Assembly (NCBI RefSeq): GCF_006968745.1
Contig: NZ_CP030118.1
Location: 5,515,943 to 5,579,942 of the forward strand
Length of the DNA stretch: 64,000 bases
Reading direction: 5' to 3'
From: Brasilonema sennae CENA114
Lineage (GTDB): Bacteria; Cyanobacteriota; Cyanobacteriia; Cyanobacteriales; Nostocaceae
Part shown: positions 16,615 through 26,378 of the stretch, piece after piece
Layout: the number at the start of each line of letters is the position of its first letter
Position numbering within the stretch: position 1 is the stretch's first letter
Translations under genes and position numbers: made by a program
Notes under the pieces: generated by a model
The model's input: the letters and a program-made list of their open reading frames with translations, nothing else
The model's database searches: none
Told to the model about the DNA's origin: nothing

Positions 16615-16840
16615 CAAAAAGTTGACTATGTGCATTGCCATTACCTAATACCCCGGCGACACGGGCTGTGATGGCTTCGCCTGCCCTATTCCCGAACGCG
16701 AGTGCGTGTCCGTTCGGCGTAGCCTCCATTGTAGCAAGTGGCGTGCAACTCTAGAGGGTTCCCTTCGTGCGTGCAAACTGCCGTGCAAATAAACAAGAGA
16801 TGAACTTGTACTTCATCCGGATGAGAACTGCTTATTCATC

Positions 16841-19630
16841 TCAGATATTTGCCTGCTGTCTTTGATAAAGTGACCAGTACAAACCTTTTTGTCGCAACAG
16901 ATCCAAATGGTTTCCGCGTTCAGCGAGAACTCCCTTCTCCAGTACCAAAATCAAATCAGCACGCTTGAGGGGGGCGAAACGGTGGGCGATGAGAAACACG
17001 GTGCGGTTAGCGGAAACTTTTTGTAAGTTTTCCAGGACTTGCTGTTCAGTTTCACTATCTAAAGCACTAGTTGCTTCGTCCAAAATTAAAATCGGTGCTT
17101 GCGAGAGAAATAATCGTGCCAAGGCTATGCGTTGACGTTGTCCCCCAGATAAAGCTGTACCCCGTTCTCCAACATTTGTTTCGTAGCCGTGGGCTAATTC
17201 ACTGATAAAGTCATGAGCAACGGCATATCTTGCAGCTTCTACAACTTGTTCTGAGGTGATGTCAGGATTACCGAGAGTTATATTGTCTAAGATAGAACCG
17301 TTGAATAAAAAGTCTTCTTGCAGAACTACACCAATTTGTTGGCGCAGGGAAGCTAAATCAGCGCTTTTAATATCAAAACCATCAATGAGGATGCGTCCTG
17401 ATTCAATTTGATAAAGGCGTTGCAACACTTTAGAAAGAGTACTTTTCCCAGAACCACTGCGTCCAACAACACCAACAAACTGTCCTGGTTCTACAGAAAA
17501 GGAGATTCCTCTCAAGACGGGTTCAGCACTTTGTCGGTAACGGAAGAAAACTTGCTCAAAGTTAACTTGACCTTTGAGGGATGGTAACACTAAACCAGTG
17601 CCTGGTTCCGCTTCTGGGGCTACGTTAAGAATATCACCAATCCGGTCAACAGAAAGCAGCACTTGTTGGAAGGTTTGCCACAGCTGTACGAGGCGTAAAA
17701 GTGGTGCTGTGACTCTACCAGAAAGCATTTGAAATGCGACGAGTTGACCGACTGTTAATTTATGATCAATAACAAGCTTGGCTCCAAACCAAAGAATAAG
17801 CAAGTTGGAAAAATTGGTCAGGAAGTCACCAATATTGCTACTAATGTTAGAGGTGGTAGAAGCTTTGAAACCTGTGCGGACGAAGCGAGCAAATAAACCT
17901 TCCCAGCGATCGCGCGCTGCTGGTTCTGCTGCGTGTGCTTTAACTGAGTGAATTCCGGTAATTGTTTCGACAAGAAATGATTGACTATCAGCACTGCGGT
18001 TAAAGGTTTCGTTTAGCCAGTTGCGAAGAATTGGCGTTGCTACCACTGTTAAAGTGGCAAACAACGGTAAGACTGCTAACGCCACAAATGTCAGGGGGAT
18101 ATTGTAGTAAAACATTAACCCCAAATACACCACAGCAAAGATGCTATCCAAAACCACAGTTAACGCCGTACCTGTGAGAAACTGGCGGATTTGTTCGAGT
18201 TCTTGAACTCTTGCGACTGTATCTCCTACGCGCCGAGACTCAAAATAAGCCAAGGGTAACCGCATGAGGTGGCGAAACAGCTGTGCTGATAAACTTAAAT
18301 CTAGACGACGGGCGGTATGGGTAAAAATAAACAGTCGCAGGATTCCAAGAACTGCCTCGAATGTTGAGGTGAAGAGGAGTGCGATCGCCATCACATCAAG
18401 AGTTGGCAAACTCTCCTGCACCATCACCTTATCAATAACAACTTGAGTAATGAGTGGTGTTGTTAACCCCAAAAGCTGCAATGTAAAAGACGCCAGCAGC
18501 ACTTCTCCTAGCAATCCTCGGTACCGCCAAACTGCTGGAGTAAACCAATTGAGGTTAAATTTTTCTTGCTTTTGGATGACTTCTACTTGCCATAATTGCC
18601 CATCCCAAGTTTCTTCAACCACTGAGCGTGGTATGGTTTCACAAGTGTTATTGGGATTTAGGGGATTTGCGATAGTTAGGCGATCGCCCTTGAGGGCATA
18701 CGCGACTATCCAACCTTCCTCTGTTTTTCCTGATGTTTTCCACCGTAACAAAGCTGGAAATGATAACTGTTGTAACTCACTCCAACTGACTTGCAGCCGT
18801 CGCAGCACAAATCCTAACTTTTCTGCTGCTTCCACAAGATGTTTTGGTTGTTGTCCTCGCAGTTGACGTTGTACCCATTCGAGTTGTAAGGGATTGTCTA
18901 GCTGTTGCGCCACCATTGTTAAACACGCCGCACCTGTGTTCCAGCTAGAGACGAATGGATATGTTGATACAGAAGTCGAGGACGGGGAGAGGGGAGGGGA
19001 AGAAGGAGGAGATGAAGGAGTGGAGGAGTGAGAAACTGAGGCAGATGAGGCAGAGTCTTCTAATTTGGAATTTGGAATTTGGAGAGAAGTTGAAACGCAG
19101 GTTTCCTCCGTCCCTTGCGCGTCTTTGGAGGAGACTCCAATCTTAGGTGATTTGGAATTGATTTGTTCTGTTGTCGCGGTGTCTTGTTGATTTCCTAACC
19201 AAAACCCTTCAATTTGTGGCGTTGAAAGTTCTGCCCATACTGCTGTCGTCTGGCGTAGTACGACGACTTCTTTACTAGCAGCAACAGCCTTGCACTCCAC
19301 AGAAAAGTTGTTTAAGTCGCCGAACCAATCTCCTGGTTGTAGTACTGTCAAAGTCTTACCGACGCTTCCGTCCCGCAAGCGGATGTTTCCAGAAATAATC
19401 AAGAATTGGAAACCTGCTGCTTCTTGTGGCCAGATTTTTTCTCCCAATTTGTAGCGAAGAGTTTCTGACACCTGTTGCAGTCGGTTTTGTTGTTCAGCTG
19501 TTAGCCAGCACAGTGGTGGTTGATTCCAAGATTGAGATGCTAGCACGCTATTTTCTGAAGATTCGTTATCTAAAAGTTTTAATTCACCTGCAATTTTACC
19601 GTTAGTTTTTGAATTTTCTCTGCTAGCCAT
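16841..19630 (-). CDS. Type I secretion ABC exporter with cNMP-like and C39-like domains
   Basis: A 929-residue exporter. Residues about 38-155 form a cyclic nucleotide-binding-like domain. A Ser/Pro-rich linker follows (about 165-225). A peptidase C39-like domain (about 228-350) has NTGAACLTM where active peptidases have DCGxACL, so the catalytic Cys is lost, as in HlyB-type exporters. The ABC transmembrane domain spans about 370-640. The ATPase carries Walker A GRSGSGKST, signature LSGGQRQR and Walker B ILILDEATSALD. It probably exports an uncleaved protein or peptide substrate. It overlaps the upstream PPIase gene by 52 nt. No membrane fusion (HlyD) gene is visible here. Confidence 0.92.
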   Translation of the reverse strand: MASRENSKTNGKIAGELKLLDNESSENSVLASQSWNQPPLCWLTAEQQNRLQQVSETLRYKLGEKIWPQEAAGFQFLIISGNIRLRDGSVGKTLTVLQPGDWFGDLNNFSVECKAVAASKEVVVLRQTTAVWAELSTPQIEGFWLGNQQDTATTEQINSKSPKIGVSSKDAQGTEETCVSTSLQIPNSKLEDSASSASVSHSSTPSSPPSSPPLSPSSTSVSTYPFVSSWNTGAACLTMVAQQLDNPLQLEWVQRQLRGQQPKHLVEAAEKLGFVLRRLQVSWSELQQLSFPALLRWKTSGKTEEGWIVAYALKGDRLTIANPLNPNNTCETIPRSVVEETWDGQLWQVEVIQKQEKFNLNWFTPAVWRYRGLLGEVLLASFTLQLLGLTTPLITQVVIDKVMVQESLPTLDVMAIALLFTSTFEAVLGILRLFIFTHTARRLDLSLSAQLFRHLMRLPLAYFESRRVGDTVARVQELEQIRQFLTGTALTVVLDSIFAVVYLGLMFYYNIPLTFVALAVLPLFATLTVVATPILRNWLNETFNRSADSQSFLVETITGIHSVKAHAAEPAARDRWEGLFARFVRTGFKASTTSNISSNIGDFLTNFSNLLILWFGAKLVIDHKLTVGQLVAFQMLSGRVTAPLLRLVQLWQTFQQVLLSVDRIGDILNVAPEAEPGTGLVLPSLKGQVNFEQVFFRYRQSAEPVLRGISFSVEPGQFVGVVGRSGSGKSTLSKVLQRLYQIESGRILIDGFDIKSADLASLRQQIGVVLQEDFLFNGSILDNITLGNPDITSEQVVEAARYAVAHDFISELAHGYETNVGERGTALSGGQRQRIALARLFLSQAPILILDEATSALDSETEQQVLENLQKVSANRTVFLIAHRFAPLKRADLILVLEKGVLAERGNHLDLLRQKGLYWSLYQRQQANI

Positions 19631-20328
19631 TTCTCAAATAACTCATTTTGTAGTGCTTGCCTTAGTTGAGTATCTTCTAACGACGCGCTCAGAAATTGTT
19701 CCACACGAAACAATCCATAGCGTCCTTCCAGTTCTATTGGTCCTATTAATTGTCCGGGACTGGCAATATCAACACATGCCCTGAGTTTATCTGGCATCGT
19801 TCCCCGACTTACAGGCCCCATCATACCGTTGACAATTTTTTCATCTGAGAGGGAATATTCTCTAGCAAGTTGCTCAAAGTTTGCTCCTTCTTCGATTTGG
19901 GTTTGTAGTTCTTCCGCTAACTCCTGAGTCTCAACAACAATTCGCGAAACTACCACCCTATCTAAATAAATTTTACGTTCAATGTAGTATTCTTGTAGCT
20001 TGGATTCTGTGACGCTCGCTTTCAGTTTTTCTACCTTAAAACCATAAGCAACTGATGAGTGAAAGGTATCATAATTTGTCCCATTACTTTGTAACCATTC
20101 TTGAAATTTATGAGGTTCTGTCAATTTATTTTTTAGTCGGAAGTCAATTATAGTCTGTTCTGTCAAAGCAGAACTAATGAGTATATCTTCTCGTTTTTGT
20201 AGTTCTTGTTCGATTATGTACTGGCGAAGAATGTCTCCAATAAATTGCCCCAATTTTCCGGATGATTGCAAATATTTTACTGCTTGTACATAGGAAATCG
20301 GTTTTTCATCTACAGTCAAAAATTCCAT
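19579..20328 (-). CDS. PpiC-type peptidylprolyl isomerase associated with the exporter
   Basis: A 249-residue parvulin-like protein. The N-terminal helical part (about 1-110) is SurA-like, and the PpiC domain includes ANFEQLAREYSLSDEK, GMMGPVSRGTMP and GPIELEGRYGLFRVEQ. There is no signal peptide, so it acts in the cytoplasm, perhaps holding the export substrate unfolded. Cyanobacterial gene clusters commonly pair such PPIases with C39-like ABC exporters. Its 3' end overlaps the exporter start by 52 nt, which indicates translational coupling. Confidence 0.87.
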   Translation of the reverse strand: MEFLTVDEKPISYVQAVKYLQSSGKLGQFIGDILRQYIIEQELQKREDILISSALTEQTIIDFRLKNKLTEPHKFQEWLQSNGTNYDTFHSSVAYGFKVEKLKASVTESKLQEYYIERKIYLDRVVVSRIVVETQELAEELQTQIEEGANFEQLAREYSLSDEKIVNGMMGPVSRGTMPDKLRACVDIASPGQLIGPIELEGRYGLFRVEQFLSASLEDTQLRQALQNELFEKWLAEKIQKLTVKLQVN

Positions 20329-20378
20329 GAAGTTAAATAAATAATGAATAGAAAAAACGACAAAAAAACAACATACAA

Positions 20379-20430
20379 CTATTTTTTCTATAAAATTGCA
20401 TTTGAATTGACAATTTTATAGAAAAAATAG
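20379..20430 (-). terminator. Strong hairpin terminator after the DUF92 gene
   Basis: Perfect 20-bp arms (20379-20398 and 20411-20430) with a 12-nt loop. On the minus strand the hairpin is followed by a T-rich tract. It lies between the stop of the DUF92 gene and the start of the PPIase gene, so it would separate their transcripts. Confidence 0.7.
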
Positions 20431-20513
20431 TGTTGCAATTATAACTAGTTTTCATCAAGAGTGATAATTCACCAGGAGATTGCTAAAAAAAACTCAAGAT
20501 TTTTATAAAAATG

Positions 20514-21308
20514 TTAGGCAATGAAATGTGCCCATATCCAGGCAAGCAAAATTGCAGTAGTTGCGCCGATCAATGTGTTTAAAATATTCACCACTTCATT
20601 AGTAAGCCAATTAAAGCGAGATTGCAGTGTTGCACCAATCACACTTTCTAAATTCGTAGCTACAAACGCTGCTACAACACACCAAAAAACACCGAAGAAA
20701 TCTATCAAACCGACTCCCCAACCGAGTAGTGCTTGGGCGAGTGAGGCGATCGCACCAGCTAAAGTTCCCTCCAAACTAACCGCGCCTTCGGTTCCGCGTG
20801 CGACTGGTTGTAGCGTGGTAATCAGAAAAGTGCTTTTACCATAAGCCTTACCCACTTCACTTGCACAGGTGTCAGAAAGCTTTGTACAAAAACTCGCCAC
20901 ATAACCCAGCAACAATAGAGTAGTTGGCGTGGGATGTAAATTTTGAGGTGTAGGAATAATTCCCGAACTTGTCGCCCATACTCCTAACGCACACAAAGCC
21001 GCAGTTAAAGCAGAACCCCAGACATTTTCGGGGCCTCTTGCGCCAGAACGCTTTTCTGCAATACCTTGTGCTTCCTTCTGCGCCATACCTACGCGCGTAA
21101 TCAAAGAACCAACAAGAAAGTAAAACATCACGACTACATATCCTTCCCACCCCAGTGTTGCCCAAATCAGCACACCAAGTAGCCAAGCGTGAAACACTCC
21201 AGATGGAGTAAGCAACTTTTTGGGGGCAATCCAAACTACAAGTAATAGCACAGAGTTCAAGCCGACTCCAACCAGCCAAGGATTTAGAGAGTTTATCGAA
21301 TCAAACAT
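20514..21308 (-). CDS. DUF92/TIGR00297 membrane protein (VTE6-like phytyl-phosphate kinase)
   Basis: A 264-residue polytopic membrane protein with about six to seven hydrophobic segments. It contains GARGPENVWGSALTAAL, FCTKLSDTCASEVGKAYGK and a GTEGAVSLEGTLAGA motif typical of the DUF92 family. Plant VTE6 and its cyanobacterial homologues belong here and phosphorylate phytyl phosphate to phytyl diphosphate for tocopherol and phylloquinone synthesis. That role is carried over from the family. menD, another phylloquinone gene, is 3 kb away but on a separate transcript. Confidence 0.85.
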   Translation of the reverse strand: MFDSINSLNPWLVGVGLNSVLLLVVWIAPKKLLTPSGVFHAWLLGVLIWATLGWEGYVVVMFYFLVGSLITRVGMAQKEAQGIAEKRSGARGPENVWGSALTAALCALGVWATSSGIIPTPQNLHPTPTTLLLLGYVASFCTKLSDTCASEVGKAYGKSTFLITTLQPVARGTEGAVSLEGTLAGAIASLAQALLGWGVGLIDFFGVFWCVVAAFVATNLESVIGATLQSRFNWLTNEVVNILNTLIGATTAILLAWIWAHFIA

Positions 21309-21638
21309 TGTATCAACTCAGCTTTTTTAGAAGTATTTTGCCAAAGTACCAATAGAATAACTAATTTAGAACAAGTTTGATTACCACTTAAAAATCCTTA
21401 GTCACGGAAAATACACTCTAGGAATCCGGTTTGATTACGTATTTTATATTACAACTGTTTACAACACAGATTTTGTTAATTTTTCAGAGAAAACACTCTT
21501 AGAATTTATCAATTCTATGAAGAATCAGTAAAAATTTTCTATTTTTTCAGTAAATATCTACATAAGTATAATTTTTGCCATGAAATAATACGATATTAGA
21601 ATTGACCTAATATATACAGATAGTAAACTGATTCACCT
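21309..21638. other. AT-rich intergenic region between divergent genes
   Basis: It separates the divergent DUF92 and subtilase genes, so it must carry both promoters. It is AT-rich with several TATAAT-like strings but no clear repeat, regulator site or small gene. Confidence 0.5.
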
Positions 21639-23726
21639 ATGTCAACGACTTTTTCTGAAAGCTCTCTAGAGACTGCTAAAAACTTAAATACAGGCGTCAA
21701 TCCTCAAATATTTAGCGATACATTAAATTCCGCTCACAGCAATTTCTACAGCTTTAATCTGAAAGGTCGTAGTAGTTTTAACCTTGAATTAGAAGACTCA
21801 AGCGCAAATGCACAGGTAGATTTGATTCGAGATTCAAATGGAAATGCTGTTGTAGATGACGGTGAAGTCATAAGTAGTTCTGTTTTCGGTGGCGCGAAGG
21901 CTGAATCGATTAACCAAACCTTAGATGCAGGTTTGTATTATGTCAAAGTCTCTATCGATGAAGGTTTAGAAACTGATTACAAATTGGCTGTTTCGGCAAC
22001 GCCCATTGATTATGCTGGAGATTCTTTACAAAATGCACGTCAAATTACTCTTCATTCCAAAGCAAAAAACTACAGTGATTGGGTAGGTATATCAGATACA
22101 AATGATTACTACAAATTTGCACTCAATACCAAGAGTGATTTCAAATTAGGACTTAGTGGCTTGAGTGATGATGCACAGGTGCAACTGCTAGATGGTAATG
22201 GCAATACACTTGCAAACTCCCTTAACGTTGGTATCACAAATCAATCAATAAATCGTACTTTAAACCCAGGAACATATTATGTACGCGTCAACTCGTACGA
22301 ACATGGTGAAAGTTTCTACAACCTAACTTTGTCAGCAACCGGTGTATCTGGTGATGAAACAATACCCACTCCCACTGATAGTGGCACATTATCTTCCATT
22401 TCCAACGGTGTACAACAACTAGCTGCTTCTGTAATTACATCTGTATTCCCTGATAGCAACACGCAATATGTCAAGGGAACTCTTCGATCAGATACCTTTA
22501 CTTACCAGTCTACGTACAATCGGACAATATACTCTGGAAATGGCAACGTTGACTATGGCAGTGGTGGGCGAGACTTATTGGATTTATCTACATTTTCTTC
22601 TACAAGTGCCACAATCAAGTTAGTCGAGTCCACAGGGGGTGTCATGTATAACCCAGGCAATGGTACTCGCTTATTTGATGACATAACATTAAGCAACGGT
22701 AAACAAATTTTATTTGAGGGCATTGAAGCGATTAAATTTGCAGACAAAACAATCAACTTATCAGTAACACCTAATGACCCTTTGTTTGGGCAACAATGGA
22801 ACCTACATATGATGGGTGTTCAAGATGCGTGGCGTTTGACCAAAGGTTCGGACAAAGTACTTATTGGAATTGAAGATACGGGTTTGGCTGCCAATAATGG
22901 TGTTCTTCACCCTGATTTACGTTCCCCCAATGTAATAAGTAATAACTACTTGGACGAAATGACTAACTCCATTGCCCACGGTACAAAAGTTGAAGGAGTG
23001 ATTGGGGCGGCGAGCAATAATGGCATCGGGATGAGTGGTATCAACTGGAATTCTGATATTTTCCATATCGATGTTATGGGTGGTGATCCTGGGGATTACG
23101 ATTTGGTGAGTGCGACACAAACGCTGATTAATCAAGCAAATAGTAAAGGTCAGCGTCTGGTAGTGAACCTCAGCTTGACTGGTGGTAGTTCAACACAATT
23201 TGAGCAACTGATTGCTAATAACCAAAATACAGCCTTGTTTGTGGTTGCAGCTGGAAATACTAACGCCAATAGTCTTGAAAGTCCTGCCGACTTAGCGAAT
23301 AACTATCTCAATGTTCTAGCAGTCGGTGGTTCTTGGGGAGTTAAAGACTGGAATGGCAATCCCACAACACCTGGAACACGGATTTCCTATCAAGGAGGAT
23401 GGGGTTCCAATAAAGGAAATGGTCTGAGTGTCATGGCACCATCTGAGTACCTCACAACCAATGCTACCAAGTCTTCTAATGGTTTTACGTTCGACTATGA
23501 TCAACGTTTCAATGGCACTTCAGCAGCAGTGCCAAATGTGGTAGGAGTTGCTTCATTAGTGTGGAGTGTGAATTCAAATCTCACTGCTACTCAAATCAAG
23601 ACGATTCTGTCACAAACTGCTTACGACTTGGGTGCATCTGGCTATGATACAGAGTACGGTTACGGGTTTGTGAATGCCGATGCTGCTGTTAGGAGAGCAA
23701 TGGCTCTTGCACAGGGTGCGGCGTAA
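21639..23726 (+). CDS. Secreted subtilisin-family (S8) protease with N-terminal PPC-like domains
   Basis: A 695-residue serine protease. Two bacterial pre-peptidase C-terminal-like beta domains come first (about 15-125 and 130-240, each ending in LxxGxYYVxV). An extracellular beta-rich region with SGNGNVDYGSGGRDLLDLS resembles calcium-binding or RTX-neighbour domains. The catalytic domain starts near 375. The triad is Asp in GIEDTG (near 412), His in AHGTK (near 447) and Ser in NGTSAAVP (near 628). There is no signal peptide, in line with type I secretion, and the exporter gene lies 2 kb away. It is a candidate substrate, but this is an inference. Confidence 0.92.
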   Translation: MSTTFSESSLETAKNLNTGVNPQIFSDTLNSAHSNFYSFNLKGRSSFNLELEDSSANAQVDLIRDSNGNAVVDDGEVISSSVFGGAKAESINQTLDAGLYYVKVSIDEGLETDYKLAVSATPIDYAGDSLQNARQITLHSKAKNYSDWVGISDTNDYYKFALNTKSDFKLGLSGLSDDAQVQLLDGNGNTLANSLNVGITNQSINRTLNPGTYYVRVNSYEHGESFYNLTLSATGVSGDETIPTPTDSGTLSSISNGVQQLAASVITSVFPDSNTQYVKGTLRSDTFTYQSTYNRTIYSGNGNVDYGSGGRDLLDLSTFSSTSATIKLVESTGGVMYNPGNGTRLFDDITLSNGKQILFEGIEAIKFADKTINLSVTPNDPLFGQQWNLHMMGVQDAWRLTKGSDKVLIGIEDTGLAANNGVLHPDLRSPNVISNNYLDEMTNSIAHGTKVEGVIGAASNNGIGMSGINWNSDIFHIDVMGGDPGDYDLVSATQTLINQANSKGQRLVVNLSLTGGSSTQFEQLIANNQNTALFVVAAGNTNANSLESPADLANNYLNVLAVGGSWGVKDWNGNPTTPGTRISYQGGWGSNKGNGLSVMAPSEYLTTNATKSSNGFTFDYDQRFNGTSAAVPNVVGVASLVWSVNSNLTATQIKTILSQTAYDLGASGYDTEYGYGFVNADAAVRRAMALAQGAA

Positions 23727-23734
23727 TTAGCGGG

Positions 23735-23772
23735 ACTAGGGGTGTAGGGGTGTAAGGGTGTAAGGGTGTCAG
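23735..23772. repeat. GGGTGTA(A/G) tandem G-rich repeat
   Basis: Four units of GGGTGTA(A/G) follow the protease stop codon. Related G-runs occur at 51538-51570, 57655-57712 and 61157-61182. The four G-tracts could form a quadruplex. Confidence 0.7.
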
Positions 23773-23794
23773 ACAAGTAAAAAGAACCAAGTAA

Positions 23795-23964
23795 CTCAGA
23801 TCTTGCATCTCCACCTGAGCACACCTTGAACTGAAGTTCAAGGCTAATAGCTTAAGTCCGTTAAAACGGACTCAAAGACTAACAAGAGTCCGTTTTAACG
23901 GACTTGAACTTTGAGCCAAGAAATTTATTTCTTGGCGGGCGAAAATAATGGTGCAAGATCTGAG
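23795..23964. mobile_element. MITE-like structured element of 170 bp
   Basis: Bounded by 13-bp perfect inverted repeats CTCAGATCTTGCA (23795-23807) and its complement (23952-23964). Inside are three further perfect inverted repeats: CCTTGAAC/GTTCAAGG (23824-23843), 19-bp arms with AGTCCGTTAAAACGGACTC (23855-23873 and 23886-23904) and GCCAAGAAA/TTTCTTGGC (23915-23936). No coding capacity. It lies between the convergent protease and menD genes, where its hairpins may also stop transcription. Confidence 0.65.
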
Positions 23965-24041
23965 GTAAAAAGTGAGCCAGTGCGGTGGTGAGGCACTGGG
24001 TCTCCACCCCCACTCCCCTATCCCCTAGTTCTGGTCAAAAT

Positions 24042-25820
24042 CTAAGCCAAATCTGCTGCAAATTGCCCTAAATTCTCCTTGCGCCACTTAGCATCTGCTT
24101 TGCGATTTGTCCGCAATTCTAAAACCCGAATTCCCTTGCTGGGCAGTGAGTTTAATCTTGAGAGTAACTGTTTCCAAGAAGTTATCAATTCGTGCTCAAC
24201 ACCATAAGTAGCAGAGAGTTGAGCAAAATCAATATCTTGCGGAGTTGCAAAAAATTCTTCAAAGGGTGGCTCAAATTTGGAAATGGATAACATTTCAAAA
24301 ATTCCACCACCATTGTTGTTAATTAACACAATGGTGAGATGTCCAACAAATTTATTTCTGATTAAAAAACCATTTGTATCGTGCAATAAGGCTAAATCAC
24401 CTGTCAACATGACACTACTTTGTTGGCGATGGGCAATTCCCAAAGCTGTGGATAATGTGCCATCAATGCCATTCGCACCTCTGTTGAAAAAGGGTTGCAC
24501 TTGTGAGTGAGTCGGTTTCCAAAAGAATTCGACATCCCGCACTGGCATACTGTTGGCAATAAAAATAGGTGTTCTTGGTGGTAATGTCTGAGAAAGTAAC
24601 CAAGCTGCTTTGCCTTCAAATAACTCCTCTATTGTTGTCAAAGTTTCGTCAACACTCGCCCTGACTTTTGCTTCTGCTGTAGACCATAGTTGAAGATACT
24701 CACAAGAAGATGAGGGAGTTATTTCTTTCCCTGCTCCCAATCTCCCCAATTCTTCTACGCTTATCCGTAAGTGAATTGTCTTACCATGAAGAGGGTCGAG
24801 GTTTTGGTCGCTAGGGTCAATAATCCAGCGTTGTGCTTGGGTAGAAGTTAACCAGTTACGTAAATCTTTACTGGTGGGTATTTCACCAATTTGAATCACC
24901 ACTTCTGGTGCTAGCTGTTTTGCCAATTCCTGATTGCGCAAAATCAGGTCATAGGTGGAAATAATATAAGGATTTTGGTCAGCATAGTTTCTGACTGGAG
25001 AGAGTCCCTCTGCCAAAACTGGGAATTTTAAGGTTTCACAGAGTTGGGCGATCGCACGACAATACTCCTGAGGTTTTCGCGGTTGGGCAACACCCGCGAT
25101 AATAATTCCTCGTTGAGTTTTTAACCACTGTTGGAAAGGAAGATTTAAAGAATTGGGAAGATAAACAGATGGAGAGATCGTCGTTATCCCAGAAAAAAAG
25201 TCTTCTGTATCAAATTCGGACTGTAACAATTGTAAAGATGTTGTATGCAACATTTCTACATCGGGGATGGGTGCGAGGGGGTCGCGAAAGGGAAAATTGA
25301 GGTGCACAGGTCCGGGTACAGGAGTTTGTGAACGTTCCCACGCATGAATCATCGTTTGTCGCAAATAAGCAAGCATTCCCATATCCACAGAGGGAATTGC
25401 TAACTCTGTCTGCCAGTTTGGGTAATTGCCGTATAATTTCAGCTGATTTATAGTTTGACCAGAATGGCAATCTCGTAACTCAGGTGGTCTATCTGTGGTA
25501 AACAGCAATAAAGGTACACGACTTTCTTTTGCTTCAATCACCGCCGGGTAAAAATTCGCTCCTGCTGTCCCAGAGGTACAAATAACGACTGTGGGGCGTC
25601 CGGTTGCTTTTGCTTGACCCAAGGCAAAAAAAGCTGCAGATCGTTCATCAAGAATAGAAATTGCCTCAATATCAGGTGATTGTTGGGCAAAGGCGACTGC
25701 TAGAGATGTGGAACGCGAACCCGGACAAATCACAACACAAGTTAATCCTAGGCGCTTTAATGTCTGGGCAGCAATCGACGCCCATACAGTATTAATGTTT
25801 CTAAAATCAATTACCATCAA
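24042..25820 (-). CDS. menD: SEPHCHC synthase MenD
   Basis: 2-Succinyl-5-enolpyruvyl-6-hydroxy-3-cyclohexene-1-carboxylate synthase, the thiamine diphosphate enzyme that joins 2-oxoglutarate and isochorismate in phylloquinone synthesis. 592 residues, the usual cyanobacterial length. The N-terminus CPGSRSTSLAVAF and the ICTSGTAGANFYPAVIEA segment are MenD signatures. The C-terminal ThDP/Mg site is TGDLALLHDTNGF with NNNGGGIFEML. Two adjacent ATGs give the start; 25817 is equally possible. It is transcribed alone, and the upstream folB gene is divergent. Confidence 0.96.
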   Translation of the reverse strand: MMVIDFRNINTVWASIAAQTLKRLGLTCVVICPGSRSTSLAVAFAQQSPDIEAISILDERSAAFFALGQAKATGRPTVVICTSGTAGANFYPAVIEAKESRVPLLLFTTDRPPELRDCHSGQTINQLKLYGNYPNWQTELAIPSVDMGMLAYLRQTMIHAWERSQTPVPGPVHLNFPFRDPLAPIPDVEMLHTTSLQLLQSEFDTEDFFSGITTISPSVYLPNSLNLPFQQWLKTQRGIIIAGVAQPRKPQEYCRAIAQLCETLKFPVLAEGLSPVRNYADQNPYIISTYDLILRNQELAKQLAPEVVIQIGEIPTSKDLRNWLTSTQAQRWIIDPSDQNLDPLHGKTIHLRISVEELGRLGAGKEITPSSSCEYLQLWSTAEAKVRASVDETLTTIEELFEGKAAWLLSQTLPPRTPIFIANSMPVRDVEFFWKPTHSQVQPFFNRGANGIDGTLSTALGIAHRQQSSVMLTGDLALLHDTNGFLIRNKFVGHLTIVLINNNGGGIFEMLSISKFEPPFEEFFATPQDIDFAQLSATYGVEHELITSWKQLLSRLNSLPSKGIRVLELRTNRKADAKWRKENLGQFAADLA

Positions 25821-26018
25821 CCTTGAAAGTCCAAATGTCCTGAGTTTTTAGTTCAAACAGATATGTCAACAAGAGCGTGTCATTTTAAACTGATTGTCTA
25901 GTGAGTTATCTGATCATCCTAATTTTCTGGTATATTTCAACCAACCTTCCTATCGTAGATGAATCAGGAAGGCCAATAAGCTGTTGAACACTCAAAGTAC
26001 TAACTTAGGACTATTTTT

Positions 26019-26378
26019 ATGGACTGCATTCATTTGACGGGAATTCGCTCCTATGGCTACACTGGGTACCTGCAAGAGGAACAGGTGTTAGGACAATGGT
26101 TTGAGGTAGATGTCAGATTATGGGTAGATCTTTCACAAGCTGCTGAAACTGACGCGATAGAAAATACTATCGATTACCGTAGTACTATCAGTTTGGTGCA
26201 AAATCTGGTCAAGACATCAAAGTTTCTTCTGATAGAACGTCTTGCAGGCGCTATTGCAGATTCTATTTTGGCATCAAGCGATCGCCTGGTACAAGTTCAA
26301 GTTATTTTGAAAAAACCTGCTGCACCCATTCCAGACTTTGGCGGTACAATCAGCATTGAATTAACTAGAACTAAATGA
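26019..26378 (+). CDS. folB: Dihydroneopterin aldolase FolB
   Basis: A 119-residue enzyme of the tetrahydrofolate pathway that cleaves 7,8-dihydroneopterin to 6-hydroxymethyl-dihydropterin and glycolaldehyde. It has GIRSYGYTGYLQEEQVLGQW, where the conserved Glu binds the pterin ring, then FEVDVRLWVDL, ENTIDYRS and a C-terminal VILKKPAAPIPDFGG with the catalytic Lys. Length is standard. Its final 112 bp are duplicated in tandem immediately downstream, but the stop codon in the first copy gives a normal protein. Confidence 0.95.
   Translation: MDCIHLTGIRSYGYTGYLQEEQVLGQWFEVDVRLWVDLSQAAETDAIENTIDYRSTISLVQNLVKTSKFLLIERLAGAIADSILASSDRLVQVQVILKKPAAPIPDFGGTISIELTRTK

Noticed and set aside
23855..23904. 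Perfect hairpin after the subtilase as a simple rho-independent terminator
   Set aside because: It lacks a T-run and is nested in a larger bounded element, so a MITE-like unit is the better description.
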